A program made the position numbers and the translations under genes. This document shows, piece by piece, positions 52,967 through 64,000 of a DNA stretch of 64,000 bases; the stretch's first letter is position 1, and each line of letters opens with the position of its first letter. Origin of the DNA: Thelonectria olida (taxonomy: Eukaryota > Ascomycota > Sordariomycetes > Hypocreales > Nectriaceae); the NCBI GenBank assembly GCA_020736575.1, contig JAGPYM010000008.1, positions 558,001 to 622,000 of the forward strand, given 5' to 3'. A model generated the notes under the pieces. That model made no database searches, was not told the origin of the DNA, and saw nothing but the letters and a program-made list of their open reading frames with translations.

Positions 52967-54949
52967 CTAGATGTCGTTCTTGGGCCACAGAAGCTTTCTA
53001 GTCTTGAGAGCCCAGAGCATTTTCGAAAAAATGATGATCCAGACAATGGTGATAGCAATTGTCATGACACATGCAAAGATGTGCAAGCCTTCGCTCTCGA
53101 ATACGTCGCCCATAACGCCCGTGGCTGTGATCTGTACGGTACGCATACTTGTCAGTTGGGGCAATTCTCTCAACGAAGAGGGCGGGAAAACATACGAGAG
53201 CAGTGTTCGGAAAGACAAAAGACCACCATGTCACTTGGAATGGGATACTGCTCCCTGCGCGAAGGTACTTCCACAGGGCGCCGACGCAAACGATGAAGAA
53301 CCACATGGCGAGGCCCCAGAGCCAGAGACTGACGAGGATGCAGACGACTTTGATGATGGGGGCGATGTTTGGGGTGCCGATAAAGGTCGACGGGATTATG
53401 ATATCGACTTGGTTGCCTAACTGTGCTGTATGAGGATCAGTTATGAGATCTGGGATCAGTTGGGAGCGGAGACTGCAGACCTATGCCAGCGGCGGTGAAG
53501 CCGTACGGACCGATGGACATGAACTATCGGGGTCGTGAGTTGATATCATCACCGAGAGCCCTGGAGGGCCCCCTGCTTAACGTGGCAAACTCACGATACC
53601 TGGCCTCTGTGCATCACGAGGTAACTTCTGCGTCATGAGACGGTAGATAAAAGCAGCGGAAATCATGAAGGCGATGAGGCAGCCAGTCCCCTGCAGGGTC
53701 CCAGCCCCGAGCGCCATGGCCGTGGGGTTGAGGGAGAAGGAGTAGCCGGACTTTTGGGCGGCGGAGATCACGTTTCCGGCGAATGGGGCGTTGAGGAGGA
53801 GTGGATAGGCGGGAAACACCCAAGTCGGGGTCATGGTATGGACGGGAAAGATGCTGATGAGGAGCGTTAACTATTGTTTTGGCCGCAGGGAAGACATTGG
53901 AGGTTGGTGCTGTCTCAAGACATACAGCGTGGACCAAAGAATGAGGTACAGTCCGGCGCTGGCGCAAACACTAATGGCGCCATGAACCCAGAAGACAACC
54001 TCCATGGTATGAAGAAGCCAAGGACCGCAGCTAGGTATTCCGTACTGGCATATGTTGATGAGAATGACGGTAATACTGGATAGAGCACGTGTTAGTTTGC
54101 AGACTATCTGTAAGAGTCGTGGGCGAAGGGGCGACTTACGATACAAACTACCAGCGAGATCGAGATCAGACATGTCTGACTAAGGGGTGGAGAGAATGGG
54201 ACTTACAAAGGAAGGGATGAAGAGCGACTCGACCTGGTCGGTGAAGGAACGGATAAAGGTGCCTGGACGAAGACGGAACCGCATATAGAGGAGGACGCAG
54301 TTGGCGATAAAGAGGATGATGTTGAGGAGAAAGAAGAAGAGGCCAATACCCCGGATCCAAGACGTGTGCCATTTCACTTGACCAGCCACCCAGTCAGTCA
54401 GTTTGAAAGGGGTGAAGTAGACGAAACGGGTGCTTACGGCCATGCATAATATTGGCGATACCTCCTGTAGACATGGTCTGCGAGGCTATGTCTTAGTCAA
54501 GCAGGCGACCTGGGAGGAACGACATGATGGCTCACCATGGTAAAGTAGGTCCATTGGTAACAAGCAATGCGATCTCTAATACCGACTTTGCGGTTGTGGC
54601 TGCGAGGCGCCTTTTCGGCAGCGGCTATGACATGGTTCAGGCTAGAGCCTTGACTTTGGCCCGGAGGCGTGCGGGGGCTGTTCTCCGGGTGCGGGCCGGA
54701 GGTGGTGACGGCGACGGCGACATACGACGACCGCTGGACGAGGACCGGCCTCCGTGCGACCAGCGGTGCAACGGGCGGCACAGCCACGCCGGCGGAAGGT
54801 GTTGGCGGCGGCGGTGGTTCCAGAAAGGACGGCACATTGTCCTCGGAAGGCGACTCATAGCCAGATCCAATGCCGAGGGGAGTTCCAGAGGCTGAGCCGG
54901 CAACGGCGCCGAATTCCGTCATCGCCACTCGATTACGGGCGGGGGCCAT
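52967..54949 (-). CDS. TDT/SLAC1-family transporter (malate or sulfite permease type, Mae1/Ssu1)
   Basis: Ten-helix plasma-membrane carrier; fungal relatives export sulfite (Ssu1) or import C4-dicarboxylates (Mae1). Nine exons: 54949-54536, 54477-54438, 54376-54207, 54147-54140 (8 nt), 54075-53926, 53853-53595, 53523-53481, 53425-53196, 53131-52967; total 492 aa. Every join keeps phase. Residues 1-115 are a Ser/Pro/Gly-rich cytosolic tail. Helix landmarks: YFTMTMSTGGIANIMHG, IGLFFFLLNIILFIANCVLL, FFVSITVILINICQYG (via the microexon), TMTPTWVFPAYPLL, PGIFMSIGPYGFTAAGI, LWLWGLAMWFFIV, IPFQVTWWSFVFPNTAL. Substrate is undecided. A 129-codon frame overlaps its start upstream. Confidence 0.9.
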
Positions 54950-56318
54950 TCTGGAGGCGGACTGTCGAGGTCGTCAGGTCGGCGGGCGAGCAGCTTGTAG
55001 ACAAAGTAGAGGACGACAATGGCAGCCTCCTCCATGTGGGAGAACGCAATGTGAAAGTAGATTAGGTGCGTCAGAAAGACGATGTGGTGGAGGAAGAGAG
55101 AGCCAAAGTTGGAGAGCGGCATGGTTGATGATAGTTCCAAGGCCGGATGGATGTTCCTCTGGCGGGCCGTTAAGCCTGCCGGGGAAGGCCGGGTGTCGGA
55201 GGAGAAGGGGGGGAAGGGGGGTGGAGGAGGAAGGCACGGCCCAAGGTATGAGAAGAAAACGAAGTAGGGCAGGCAGAGGCTGTCGGGACTAGATTGGAGG
55301 GTTGCCAATGCGTGAGGTTGATCAGATGGACGGGGAGGCGGACCGAAGGGTCGCGGATGGAGTCTTCAATGGCTTCCAGAGGTTTCACTTGCCCCTGACC
55401 CTGGCGCCCGAGTAACTGGATGTCGAGTTGAGTAGCGTTTGACAAGGCTCTTGTGCGCTCCTCGGGCCATCAACTAGAGACTTCCGCTCTCTTCAAAGCC
55501 GTTGATAAGAAGTCTTCAGCAGTACATGTAGTCAAAATGCCCCCTTATGACCAACGCCCCCTGTGAAATGAAGAGCGCGTGCTAGCTAACTAGAAGTTAG
55601 TCGATGTTGGATGTCAACGCCAGCGCTTACCCAGGGACTCACCCCACTCCTGCTGCATCCTCCAAGACCCTGGTGACGTCTTTCTGCGAGAAGCCAACAT
55701 CCCATAGGCTGGGGAAATAACCAAGATCCATCCCCGTTGATTGTCCCAACTCTTCCATCTTGTCGTTGCGAGAGTTGTTGAAGTTGATCGTCACCGTGTT
55801 GAGCTAAGCTACTTGCGACTTCCCGACTCTTTGTCTTAGTCTCGGCAAGTCATGAAATCACATGAGTTCCTTCCTCATTCTTTTCCTCTTGTAATCCGCT
55901 GCACAACATCACACACCCCGGCCCATGAATCAGGAAGTTACGGAGCAATTGCACCCCACCATCGTCCTTCGATGACCTACCCCACCGTTATCCGTCGCTC
56001 ACGTGACACGGAAATGCCACCATGAAGCTTCCCCATACAGAAGATGACAACATGTGAATTCGTCAGTAGCTTAGAGCTCGATTTATATAGAGCAGATTCC
56101 GACAAAGGCGTTACATGTAAGCGTCATATTCGCCCGGCTTCTCCTCCCCAAAGCTTCACGACGTAACGATACACTCTCGCTTCCATCTCAAAAACTCCCG
56201 CCCTCGACGTCGACACGGCTGGTCCTCTGTCGCTACATTCGAAGCTCCACGCAGCATGTCCCGATAATCGCCAACAGAAGAGACGTCAACGAACCCTCAC
56301 CAAACGAAATCCAGCAAC
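54950..56318. promoter_or_regulatory. Divergent promoter region between the TDT transporter and DSC2
   Basis: No confident gene. A minus-strand open frame (55308-54919) overlaps the transporter ATG in another frame and may be a long upstream ORF. A TTTATATA element at 56081-56088 stands about 230 bases before the DSC2 ATG. Confidence 0.5.
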
Positions 56319-57216
56319 ATGTCTTTCACAAACGCTCCCGTGACCCGGCTCGCGGTTATGGGCCTCGTCTCCGGGTCCATTCTCGCCAGCATCCTCGATC
56401 TAAAGCACTACTTCTACATCCTCATCGACCTTCACATCTGGCGCTATCGACAATTCTGGCGTTTGCTAGCGTACCAGTTGTGCTATTCCAATTCGGTCGA
56501 GGTTCTCTTTGGTGCCATGACATTGTACAATTTACGTATTGTTGAGCGATTGTGGGGGTCTCGCAAGTTTGCCGTGAGTTCTCAGCTCCCTTCTGGCTCT
56601 GCCGGCCAAAATGGGGGCCTCGCTAACATCGCTTCTTGCGTTTATCCAGTCCTTCTTAATTGCCACGTTTCTCCTCACTGCTATCCTCCCCCCCTTCGTC
56701 ATGACCGTCCTCCGGCCCTTGACCGCGGGGTGGTTCAACTACATGCCGGCCGGGCCGACGCCCATCGTCTACGCGATCCTGGCCCAATACCACGCCATGG
56801 TGCCGCACATGTACAAGTACCGCGTGGCCAGGTCCGAAGCGCCACCGACGAACCAACCCTTTCGCGGCCTCACCTTTTCCGACAAATCCTACAAATATGC
56901 CATCGCCCTCCACCTGGCTCTGCTACAATGGCCCGGCTCGCTTCTGGGCGCTGCTATCGGCTGGGTCATCGGGTACTCGTGGAGGGAGGGCCTGTTGCCG
57001 ACGGGTATGGTGCGCTGGCGGGTACCCGGCTGGGTCGTGGGGCTGAGCGGGCAGAGGCGCAGTGCCGAATTTGAGGGATTGCGGCGCCGGCTCGAGGGCG
57101 AGGATACCGCTACGGCGTCGGGCGCTCAGTCGACACAGGGTGCGGGAGACGGTCAGGCGGAGAGGAGGAGGACCATGGGACAGCAAATTTATGATCAGAT
57201 GCGGGAGGTCCTCTAG
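56319..57216 (+). CDS. dsc2: Dsc2/DscB-type rhomboid-like pseudoprotease of the Dsc E3 ligase
   Basis: Subunit of the Golgi/ER Dsc ubiquitin ligase complex that in fungi drives SREBP cleavage and membrane protein degradation. Exons are 56319-56573 and 56650-57216 (273 aa). The start (MSFTNAPVTRLAVMGLVSGS, LDLKHYFYILIDLHIWRYRQ, FWRLLAYQLCYSNSVEVLFG) is the rhomboid/derlin-like membrane domain of Dsc2/UBAC2. There are about five to six hydrophobic segments (ASFLIATFLLTAILPPFV, ALLQWPGSLLGAAIGWVIGY). The rhomboid Ser-His dyad is not apparent, as in the family. I see no clear UBA domain at the C-terminus, which is charged and ends TMGQQIYDQMREVL. Confidence 0.85.
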
Positions 57217-58944
57217 CGTCGTTGTTATTTATGGTTTCTAAAAGCTTTTGTTAAATCTATGGTTCCGTCAATCTGCGGGAAAAAAACGTCGTTCTCAGGT
57301 CTTTGAGGAGGGTTCAAGGCTCATTGGTCGTTGAATTGTCTTGGATACAGGAGCTGAGAAATGCCATAGACTAGCGCGGTGAGGTCGCTGGTCCCTCAAC
57401 AGGGTCGTCGAGCTGTAAGTGGTAAATGACATTCAGCCACCAGCGGCAAACAGGTCTGTCTTGACGGGGTATTACGCACGTAAGGGTCTTATAGCCTTAT
57501 CACGGATTTCTGCATTTCATATTCATTCATGATAGCTTTGTCGGTCAGTGGACAATTCGATGTAGGTAATATGGATATGTTTCGGACACGGAGGTTTTAA
57601 ATATCCAAGGTGGCCTAACTATCTGTCCGACTTGTCTTGCTAGATAACAAATAGTATGGTGAATTTTAGTATCGATTTAGTATGGGATGGAGGTTAGGAT
57701 AAAGGTTGACATAGTTGCTTAACTCAGATGGCGTAGACGCCTACGAGCCGTGTGGTCAAGGATGCCTCTGCGGAGAAGCCGTCGAGAGCATGGCCACCAC
57801 ATCGAGGCTGCTCGTGATGAACGTGTGCGAAACTCTTCTGCCAGCGATTGCCTCAAGCCGATCCAAGGCGTCAACGGGGTGATATTTGCTCCTATTTCGA
57901 TCCTCTTCCTTCTGGGATCTGAAACCAGGATAATCCAGGTGACGCCGGGTGGTTTGAAGACATGAACACCCTAGAACTGGAAACTTCTGCCATAGGATTT
58001 ACCTACAGACTAGCCAGGTGCTCGAGGAGGCTATAACATGCTAAAACAACAGCTATCGTTGGGGATGACTGTTTTCGGTATCGGTCTGCATAAAGCAACC
58101 AGCAACAACAATGCACGGACCAGTAAGATAATTAATTACTGGAGGTCGCAGCGCTAAGCTATTTCCATCTCGACCACTGCCGTCCATCACCATGACGGAG
58201 GGGCTGAGCGTGACCAGTCAGCATCAAGGAGAGCACTCATTCATGGCCCAAGGGAGCTGCCCAGCTTCTCAGCCGTCCAGGGACCTATTTTTGTACCGAC
58301 GTAATGATGATGGGCGGCTGTGCTGTGCGTGCTGTGCGTGCTGTGCGAATGCTGCAGGCACATGCAGAGAATCTAGATACAACTACAGTGAGTGACCTGG
58401 GGGAGGTACCGCCCGCCTGGACCATCAATTAAATAAAATTCTTTAGGTGCGCGGTTGTGCGGGCACCTTCCATTGGAAAGTCGTCTTCTTCTACCTTATA
58501 AGTGAGGGCTCCACTATCCTAAATGGACTCGTCGATGGACCTCCTTTTAACATTTCCCTTTCCCTTTCCATTTATCCACCTTTGGCCTTGAGTTCCAGAC
58601 CTCTCTCCCTTTCCCCCTTTTCCCTCTTGAGCAAATAGGGGATTCACAAAAGAAGAAAAACCAAGTCGCAAACTCCTGTTCTTCTCGAAAACTGTCATCG
58701 CCACGTCCGAAGTACAAAGTACAAAGCTCCAACGTAATCGTCACCCTTGCGCGGCCCGACGTGGGCATCCCAGCCTCGACCCGCCTCCTTTGTCCATCCG
58801 AATCCCATTCGCATCCGCAGCCGAAAACGACCAGCCACCGTTACTTATGGCCTCTGTGCCTAGTCTCTAACTCGGCGACTGCATTTCTTTCCTTGTGTGT
58901 AATGTGTTTATGACCACGGTAACGCGACATTGAGATCCGCAGCC
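57217..58944. other. 1.7-kb intergenic region, no gene seen
   Basis: Includes three copies of TGCTGTGCG at 58321-58347 and a pyrimidine-rich leader after 58530. Short frames have no coding character. Confidence 0.5.
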
Positions 58945-61900
58945 ATGAATGTCTACGCGACCGACGCGGGTCCCTACGACTATGCGGGCTCCCGTATGTC
59001 GCCCCCGGCCCCGAGCCCAACCGGCAAGACACTCGTCGAAGGATATCGAAAAGACATCATCATTGGCTTTGAGAAAGACCCTCCTCGGTTCAACCCCGTA
59101 CGTTTCGAGCCCGCCTCGGGAGTCACCAACTCACTACTAACGACACCCAGATGAATCCTAGTCGTACCCAAAGTTCGGTCCTCGTCGACCTCAAGGACCC
59201 AATCCAGGTTCATCTGCTCACCGAGACCGCCCTCACCGACAGCAAGCAATATGAGATTCTTTCGCAGGAAGAGGTGGACGACCTCAAGAAGCAAATCCAA
59301 TCCCTTGGCCAGCGCATCGAGTCGACCCGATCCAACCTCCTGATTCAGTCCAAATACCGAGATGCCGCTACCTCCATGGCCAGGTTATATTCCCCTGGCC
59401 AAGCAAATGGGAGACGGAGGAGCTTGTTGGGGCGAAATAGCGGCGATCAGACCCGCGCCAAAGAGGCCGAAGCTGAGAGACATGCTAGCGAACGAAAGTG
59501 CGAAGAGCTTGCGTCTGAGCTATTCAACCTCGAGAAGCGAATGATGGAGCCCCAACGACGACTGCTTGAACACACTGCCGGTATTCTCCAATTGACGCAC
59601 AAGGCGTCCAAAAAGAAAGATGCCACTCCCACCGGCCAACCTCTCAATGGCATGCCTGGAAGTCCTGAGAGTTTGTACACCTACAGCCGCAACAGTATGG
59701 ACCAGGCAGCCGAGGGAAACTATTTCGATGAAAGCCCCTACGAGTTTGACCAATTCGAAGGCCTCCAGACAACGCGACAACCTCGCGCAAATGCCATCGA
59801 GATACCCCTAAAGTCGCCAATTCGGGAGCAGACCAACCAGCTGAGGGAAGAGATGGAACGAATAAAGGAAGAGAACGCCCAGTTACGAAACCAGCAAAAG
59901 AATCAGACAGACGGACTCGTTCACTCCATTTCGGAAATGGAAGTGAGACTCGAAACCCTCAACGGCTCCTTGAGGGACGCCATTGTTCGGTTCAACCCTG
60001 CCAAAAACGACGACTACGACGATCCTCCGTACGGGTCCACGTCGAACCTGGAGCCGGGAGAGATGTTAAAGAGTCAGATGGATTACCTCGAAACAGGTCT
60101 GTTTGCTATTCAGGCCGAGCAAGAAGAGTCGACGGGTGGTGAAAAGATGGACCAGCGCATCGAGTCCATGAACAAGCATATCCGCGAGATTCTTTTGACT
60201 GTGGATCCGGATTACCCTGCTCCGCCTGAAGCATCCGAAACCGACGTCGAGGGCCAAATTGCCTATTTGGAAGACTCGATACGTGCCGTCGATTCTGAAT
60301 TGGAGCGAGCCATGGACGCTGCCAGTGTGGGCACGTCAAGGAAAAAGGATAGTGACCAGGTCGAAGTTGTCCTCATGGGCTTGTGGGATATCATCCAATC
60401 AGGTTTTGCGGGCATCAAGCAACAGAAGGATGAGCGCCGAAGGGCTCGTGCAGAGAAGGGTCTCGAAGACGATGAGGGATCCGACGATGAGTTTGATACC
60501 GATGAACCTTATACCCTCAAAGGCTTTTCCGCCAGAGTTCAGTGGCTGTACCAGCAGGCAACAACGCTCAAGGACCAGAAGTCTGTGCTCAAGCGACAGA
60601 TCAAGCAGCAGCGTGAGCTGAACAACAAATCTGACGCTGAGAAAGACGAGGAACTTGCCAGGAAGCAGGAAGAGATTGAGGAGAGCCGAGTGCTCTTGTC
60701 ACGGGCCGAGAATGAGTCTATGGTCGCACAGACGATGCTCTCTGAGGCCCTCGAGGATCTGGAAAAGGCCCGCGCCGCCGTCACCACCACGGACACAACT
60801 CATGAAGAAATCGAGGCTCGAAATGTGAAGATCAAGGAACGAGACGCGGAAATCGAAAAGCACAACGCTTTGCTACAGGAGCGCGACATCGAAATCCAGC
60901 AGCATAGCACCCAACTGCAGGAACGCGACATGCAGATCGAAAGGCATAACGCCCAACTGCAGGAACGTGATATGCAAATCGAAATGCATAATGCTCAACT
61001 CCAGGAACGCAACGACCAAATTGAAATGCACAATACTCGACTGGGAGAACTCGACGCACAGATTCAGGGGCATCATAAGCAACTGCAGGAACGCGACATG
61101 CAAATTGAAATGCACACGGCCCAGATTCAGGAACACATGGCTCAAATCCAGGAGCGTATTGCTCAGATCCAGGAGCGTGACGCCCAAATCGAGAAGCACA
61201 ACATCGAGCTTGAGGACCATATAGCGAAGATTCAAGAGTGCCATGCCGAAATCCAGGAACGTGATGCTCAGATTGAGGGCCACCATGGCCAGATGCAAGA
61301 CCAAGCTACTCAGCTACGAGAGCGCAATGCCCAGGTTCAGGAGCAGATTGAGCAAATTCAAGAACGCAATTCTCGCATCTCTGCTCTCGAGTCCGACTTG
61401 CAAGAGCTTCAGGCGCACATCCACTCGGCCGAGTCCACCAGCCACAGCAGCCAGTCCAAACTGTCGGAAGTCGAACAGACCATTGCATCTCTCCGTGCTC
61501 AGATAGAGGAGGCTGCGCAATCAAAGGCTGCGGCTGAACAGTCTGAGCAGGAACTACAGAAGCAGCTGTCTGCCCAGAAGCAGGAGCTCACCGCGAAACA
61601 GAAGACACTCAAGGTGAAGGAAGACGAACTCGAGGAAATGTACATGAATTTCGCCGAGATCAAGACCGAGCTCACCATCGCCCAAGCCGAGCTGGAGGGG
61701 GCCTACGGAAGCAAGGCAGAGCGTGCGGCTGAAGTCGCCGCTATTAAGACTAGCGCCGAGGTCACGAAGCTCCAGAACCAGATCACCAGGCTGAAGAAGG
61801 AGTTGTCCGGCACTGTCCAGGAGTTGGAAGACGTTACCAAGGAGAGCCTGAGCGCCGAACGCGAGAAGATTGAGCTGGAAAGCAAGCTGGATGAGGCACA

Positions 61901-62289
61901 CTCAACCAAAGCCTCTCTCGAAGGCGAGGTTAACAGCCTACGTGAGCGTTTCGAGGAGGAAATGAATAAGTCACATGAGCGCATTGCGAAGCTTCAGGAG
62001 GAGCTCGACGGCGAGCGTCTGAAGGCCGTACCCGGCCATGGTGGCACTGGTCGACCAGGAGCCGGTGCGTCAGTGCTCAGCGAGCAGTTCAGGTCTACAA
62101 TGAGAGAGGAGAGGAGGAAGTTCCAGGAAGAGATTCGGGTATGTTTTTTCCCTTGGGTTTGATCATGTCATGGGCACTTGCTAACCACCATTCCAGGAGG
62201 AGCGTTCCCGAAACCGGAAGCTCGAGGAGGAGCTGGTTCGCTTGAAGCGTGGGCAAGGGCCTGCTAAGAGCCCCCTGAGTCCTCGGTAG
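58945..62289 (+). CDS. Uds1-domain (up-regulated during septation) long coiled-coil protein
   Basis: Exons are 58945-59097, 59151-62138 and 62197-62289 (1077 aa). After a short Pro/Ser-rich start (MNVYATDAGPYDYAGSRMSP, EGYRKDIIIGFEKDPPRFNP), residues about 70-190 match the Uds1 domain: DPIQVHLLTETALTDSKQYE, ILSQEEVDDLKKQIQSLGQR, SKYRDAATSMARLYS. The rest is almost all coiled coil, with an acidic spot near residue 490 and the 14-residue repeat at residues 613-801. In fission yeast the Uds1-domain gene is septation-linked; related mould proteins are cytoskeletal scaffolds. Here a role at septa or microtubule-organising sites is inference. Intron signals: GTACGT/ACTAAC/CCCAG and GTATGT/GCTAAC/TTCCAG. 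Confidence 0.85.
60834..61400 (+). repeat. 42-nt (14-residue) tandem repeat coding for a His-bearing coiled coil
   Basis: Exactly 189 codons divide into twelve 14-residue units and three half units of 7. Typical units are QERDMQIERHNAQL, QERDMQIEMHNAQL, QERDAQIEKHNIEL. Most full units keep His at position 10 and Ile/Leu/Met at heptad core positions. All changes are multiples of a heptad, so the coil register is never lost. Confidence 0.92.
61938..61963 (+). repeat. 26-bp segment duplicated exactly at 62654-62679 (copy inside the Uds1-protein gene)
   Basis: This piece of exon 2 (encoding LREREFEEE-like sequence, read LRERFEEE) recurs without mismatch 716 bp downstream, outside the coding region. 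Confidence 0.9.
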
Positions 62290-64000
62290 CTGCGACAGCG
62301 CAAAGCATATCATCTCTCTGTGATTGACGACCCAAGAAGCGAGGGGGCTTCTTGATGGTCTGTACATTATTTCTTCCTCCTCAAGTCGTTGGAAGCGGGC
62401 TTTTCTTCGTTTCTCGGCCTGTGTGAAATATTATTTACGGGAGCCAGCCCAGCGTGCTCTCTTCGCATGACAAGCAGACGGCGGGGTTTTGGGGGAGTCG
62501 GTTCATATTTCTTTTTGCTTGGGGTACCTACATATTCATCCACATTACGGGAAGCTTTTGTACATGGCGGAGCACTTAAAAAAACGAACAAGGGCGAAAG
62601 GGAGGGTGTTTCTTCTGGGATGACGAGAACAGCGAGAATGACGGGTCTTGTTTCTACGTGAGCGTTTCGAGGAGGAAATCGGAAAAACGGGCTGCTACGG
62701 CGGAGATGAGAAAGGAATTAGACTTGACGAATCTCTCTGTCGTCTTCATTTACATTTGCTTTTGGTCTTTCTTTTTTTTTTTAACTCTTTTTCTGGATCC
62801 GGGATTTGTCCATAGGTAGCTAGCACTTCCAGCTACGGCCAAATGCAGACCACATTGACCAGACATATTTCACACCCAGTTCAACTATTCGTACATACTT
62901 CTCCCGAATTCTGACTCGAAAGCATCTGGACTGGTTGCGCGAATGACTTTCTCGGTGCGTTCTGAGTTCGACCGTCGCGAAACCGGGTCCAACTCTACGC
63001 AAGCATGCGCACGGGTTGACGTAAAGCGCGAAACCGTCCCGCCGCGGGAAGTCAATCTGGCGATGATGCCGCCCGTTCGGTGGGTGTGAACGGCCGCTTG
63101 CAGTCAAGGTCGTTGACGTGCAACGGCGGTGAAGCGATGGTCAACGACGACGTCGAGGGTTATCAGAAGACTTCCGGTTGACATGCATTCCAAACCGACA
63201 GCAAGGCAAAGACGAAGACATTTGATGACGCCCTCGGTGGAAACCTGTCTTCTTCCGCACCATGGCTCCTCTGTGTTCCCGTCATTCCAACCTTGAGACG
63301 TCAGAGTTGGCCTTGAACATTCCACATCAAACCCCGTTGCCGCTCTACCAGTGCGGTCAAGCGCCAAGTTCACAAAGACAGCTTGGATAGGAACAACAAA
63401 ACTCTCTTGATTCTATGTCTTCTATGTGCCAAGCAGGAGAAAGTGGGGGACGTGATACGACCTCGGTGTATGTCTGGCTATGTTCAGTGACAAGAGGGTA
63501 TAACTCGATTGCTTGTGCAAGGAAATAGAAGCAGACGAGGTCACCAGCATGGCCCGATCTTACAACGCAAAACGCCCAACGCCTTGTACCAGGGTTTCCT
63601 TCCCTCGGCCATCCCGACCGTCTATGCCAAGCGCCAAACACCAGCTATTTACACCAAAGACAAAATGCATGAAATACAAGGGTAAGTAAGTAACAGTTGA
63701 TGACAGAGGGAGAGTATCCAAACTGGGAAACCCAAATCAAACAAAACAAAGCTTCAAAAGAAAATACCAATGGAAAGCCAACCCAGGTTGTGTGCCTATG
63801 CCAGACCGTCTAAAATTGCAAACTCCTTTTCTTGACTCCGCTCCCGATCGTGCTCAATAAAAAAGTAAAGGTGGTAGAGTTGTGCGGAACAAATCTCGCT
63901 TGGGAGTTTAGCCCAACCGGGGGCTGACATGTCTTGAATGCTTGGGGCCAGAGAGTAGTCCAGGTTGTTTGTCGATGATGACGGATATTAGAGGAATGCA
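62290..64000. other. Right-end intergenic region, no gene seen
   Basis: Starts with the 3'-UTR of the Uds1-protein gene and includes the 26-bp copy. A T run of about ten lies near 62772. Open frames of 70-95 codons on the minus strand show no coding character or recognisable motif. A gene may start or end beyond the window. Confidence 0.5.
62654..62679 (+). repeat. 26-bp exact copy of 61938-61963, behind the gene
   Basis: The copy begins CTACGTGAGCG and ends GGAGGAAAT. Immediately after it, one frame over, lies a coiled-coil-like stretch (SEKRAATAEMRKELDLTN) of 18 codons, as if more of a coding fragment had been copied or an old exon remained. Confidence 0.88.

Noticed and set aside
55440..56318. 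Possible small gene between the TDT transporter and DSC2
   Set aside because: Frames are short, with stop codons and promoter-like composition; nothing with protein motifs.
1..64000. CRISPR array, rRNA genes, transposase or secondary-metabolite cluster
   Set aside because: No regularly spaced repeats, no rRNA sequence, and no transposase, reverse transcriptase, polyketide or peptide synthase motifs were found on either strand.

Overview
The window is nuclear DNA of a filamentous ascomycete, most likely a Sordariomycete and plausibly Hypocreales. The evidence is short (about 50-120 nt) GT-AG introns with CTAAC/CTGAC branch points close to the acceptor, compact single-gene units on both strands, CT-rich promoters, an intron-bearing tRNA, and genes typical of moulds (GET5, DSC2, NUO78, Byr4, a Uds1-domain protein). 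The species cannot be fixed from sequence alone. Gene models were built by hand from splice signals; exon joins were checked for reading phase but not against transcripts.

Left part (1-11.5 kb): an unusual cluster of five, probably six, small genes. Each encodes an N-terminal Myb/SANT-like three-helix domain followed by a low-complexity tail, basic in most members and often acidic near the end. Two lie on the minus strand (one cut by the left edge) and four on the plus strand. Two intron positions are shared among members, which argues for tandem duplication from a two-intron ancestor. The second gene has an extra terminal intron, and directly behind its stop codon an in-frame acidic 24-nt repeat. 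A tRNA-Thr(AGU) with an 11-nt intron sits inside the cluster. This is the best candidate here for an undescribed system: a local family of chromatin-type DNA-binding proteins.

12-22 kb: a coiled-coil protein of unknown function, mitochondrial Hsp60, cofilin, and the divergent pair GET5 / NOP2. 22-30 kb: Byr4/Bfa1-type septation regulator, XRCC4/Lif1-type NHEJ factor with a probable GC-AG intron, and an aldo-keto reductase convergent with it.

31-41 kb: an orphan 131-residue protein, selenoprotein-O-type AMPylase (Cys form), the 75-78 kDa subunit of complex I, a proline-rich conserved-looking gene with a one-base break at a G7 run, and an Atg37/ACBD5-type acyl-CoA-binding membrane protein. 42-49 kb: RNase III (Rnt1-like) divergent from mitochondrial ribosomal protein mS33, a Pumilio-family RNA-binding protein, and a small protein with the KPWE motif of the recently described Pex39 peroxin family.

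50-64 kb: a mitochondrial PP2C phosphatase (pyruvate-dehydrogenase phosphatase type), a nine-exon TDT/SLAC1-family transporter with an 8-nt microexon, the Dsc2 rhomboid pseudoprotease, and a 1077-residue Uds1-domain coiled-coil protein with a histidine-studded 14-residue repeat. A 26-bp exact copy from that last gene recurs in the DNA behind it. Most of the other genes are housekeeping functions with no evident joint pathway. No CRISPR array, rRNA, transposon with recognisable coding capacity or biosynthetic cluster was seen.
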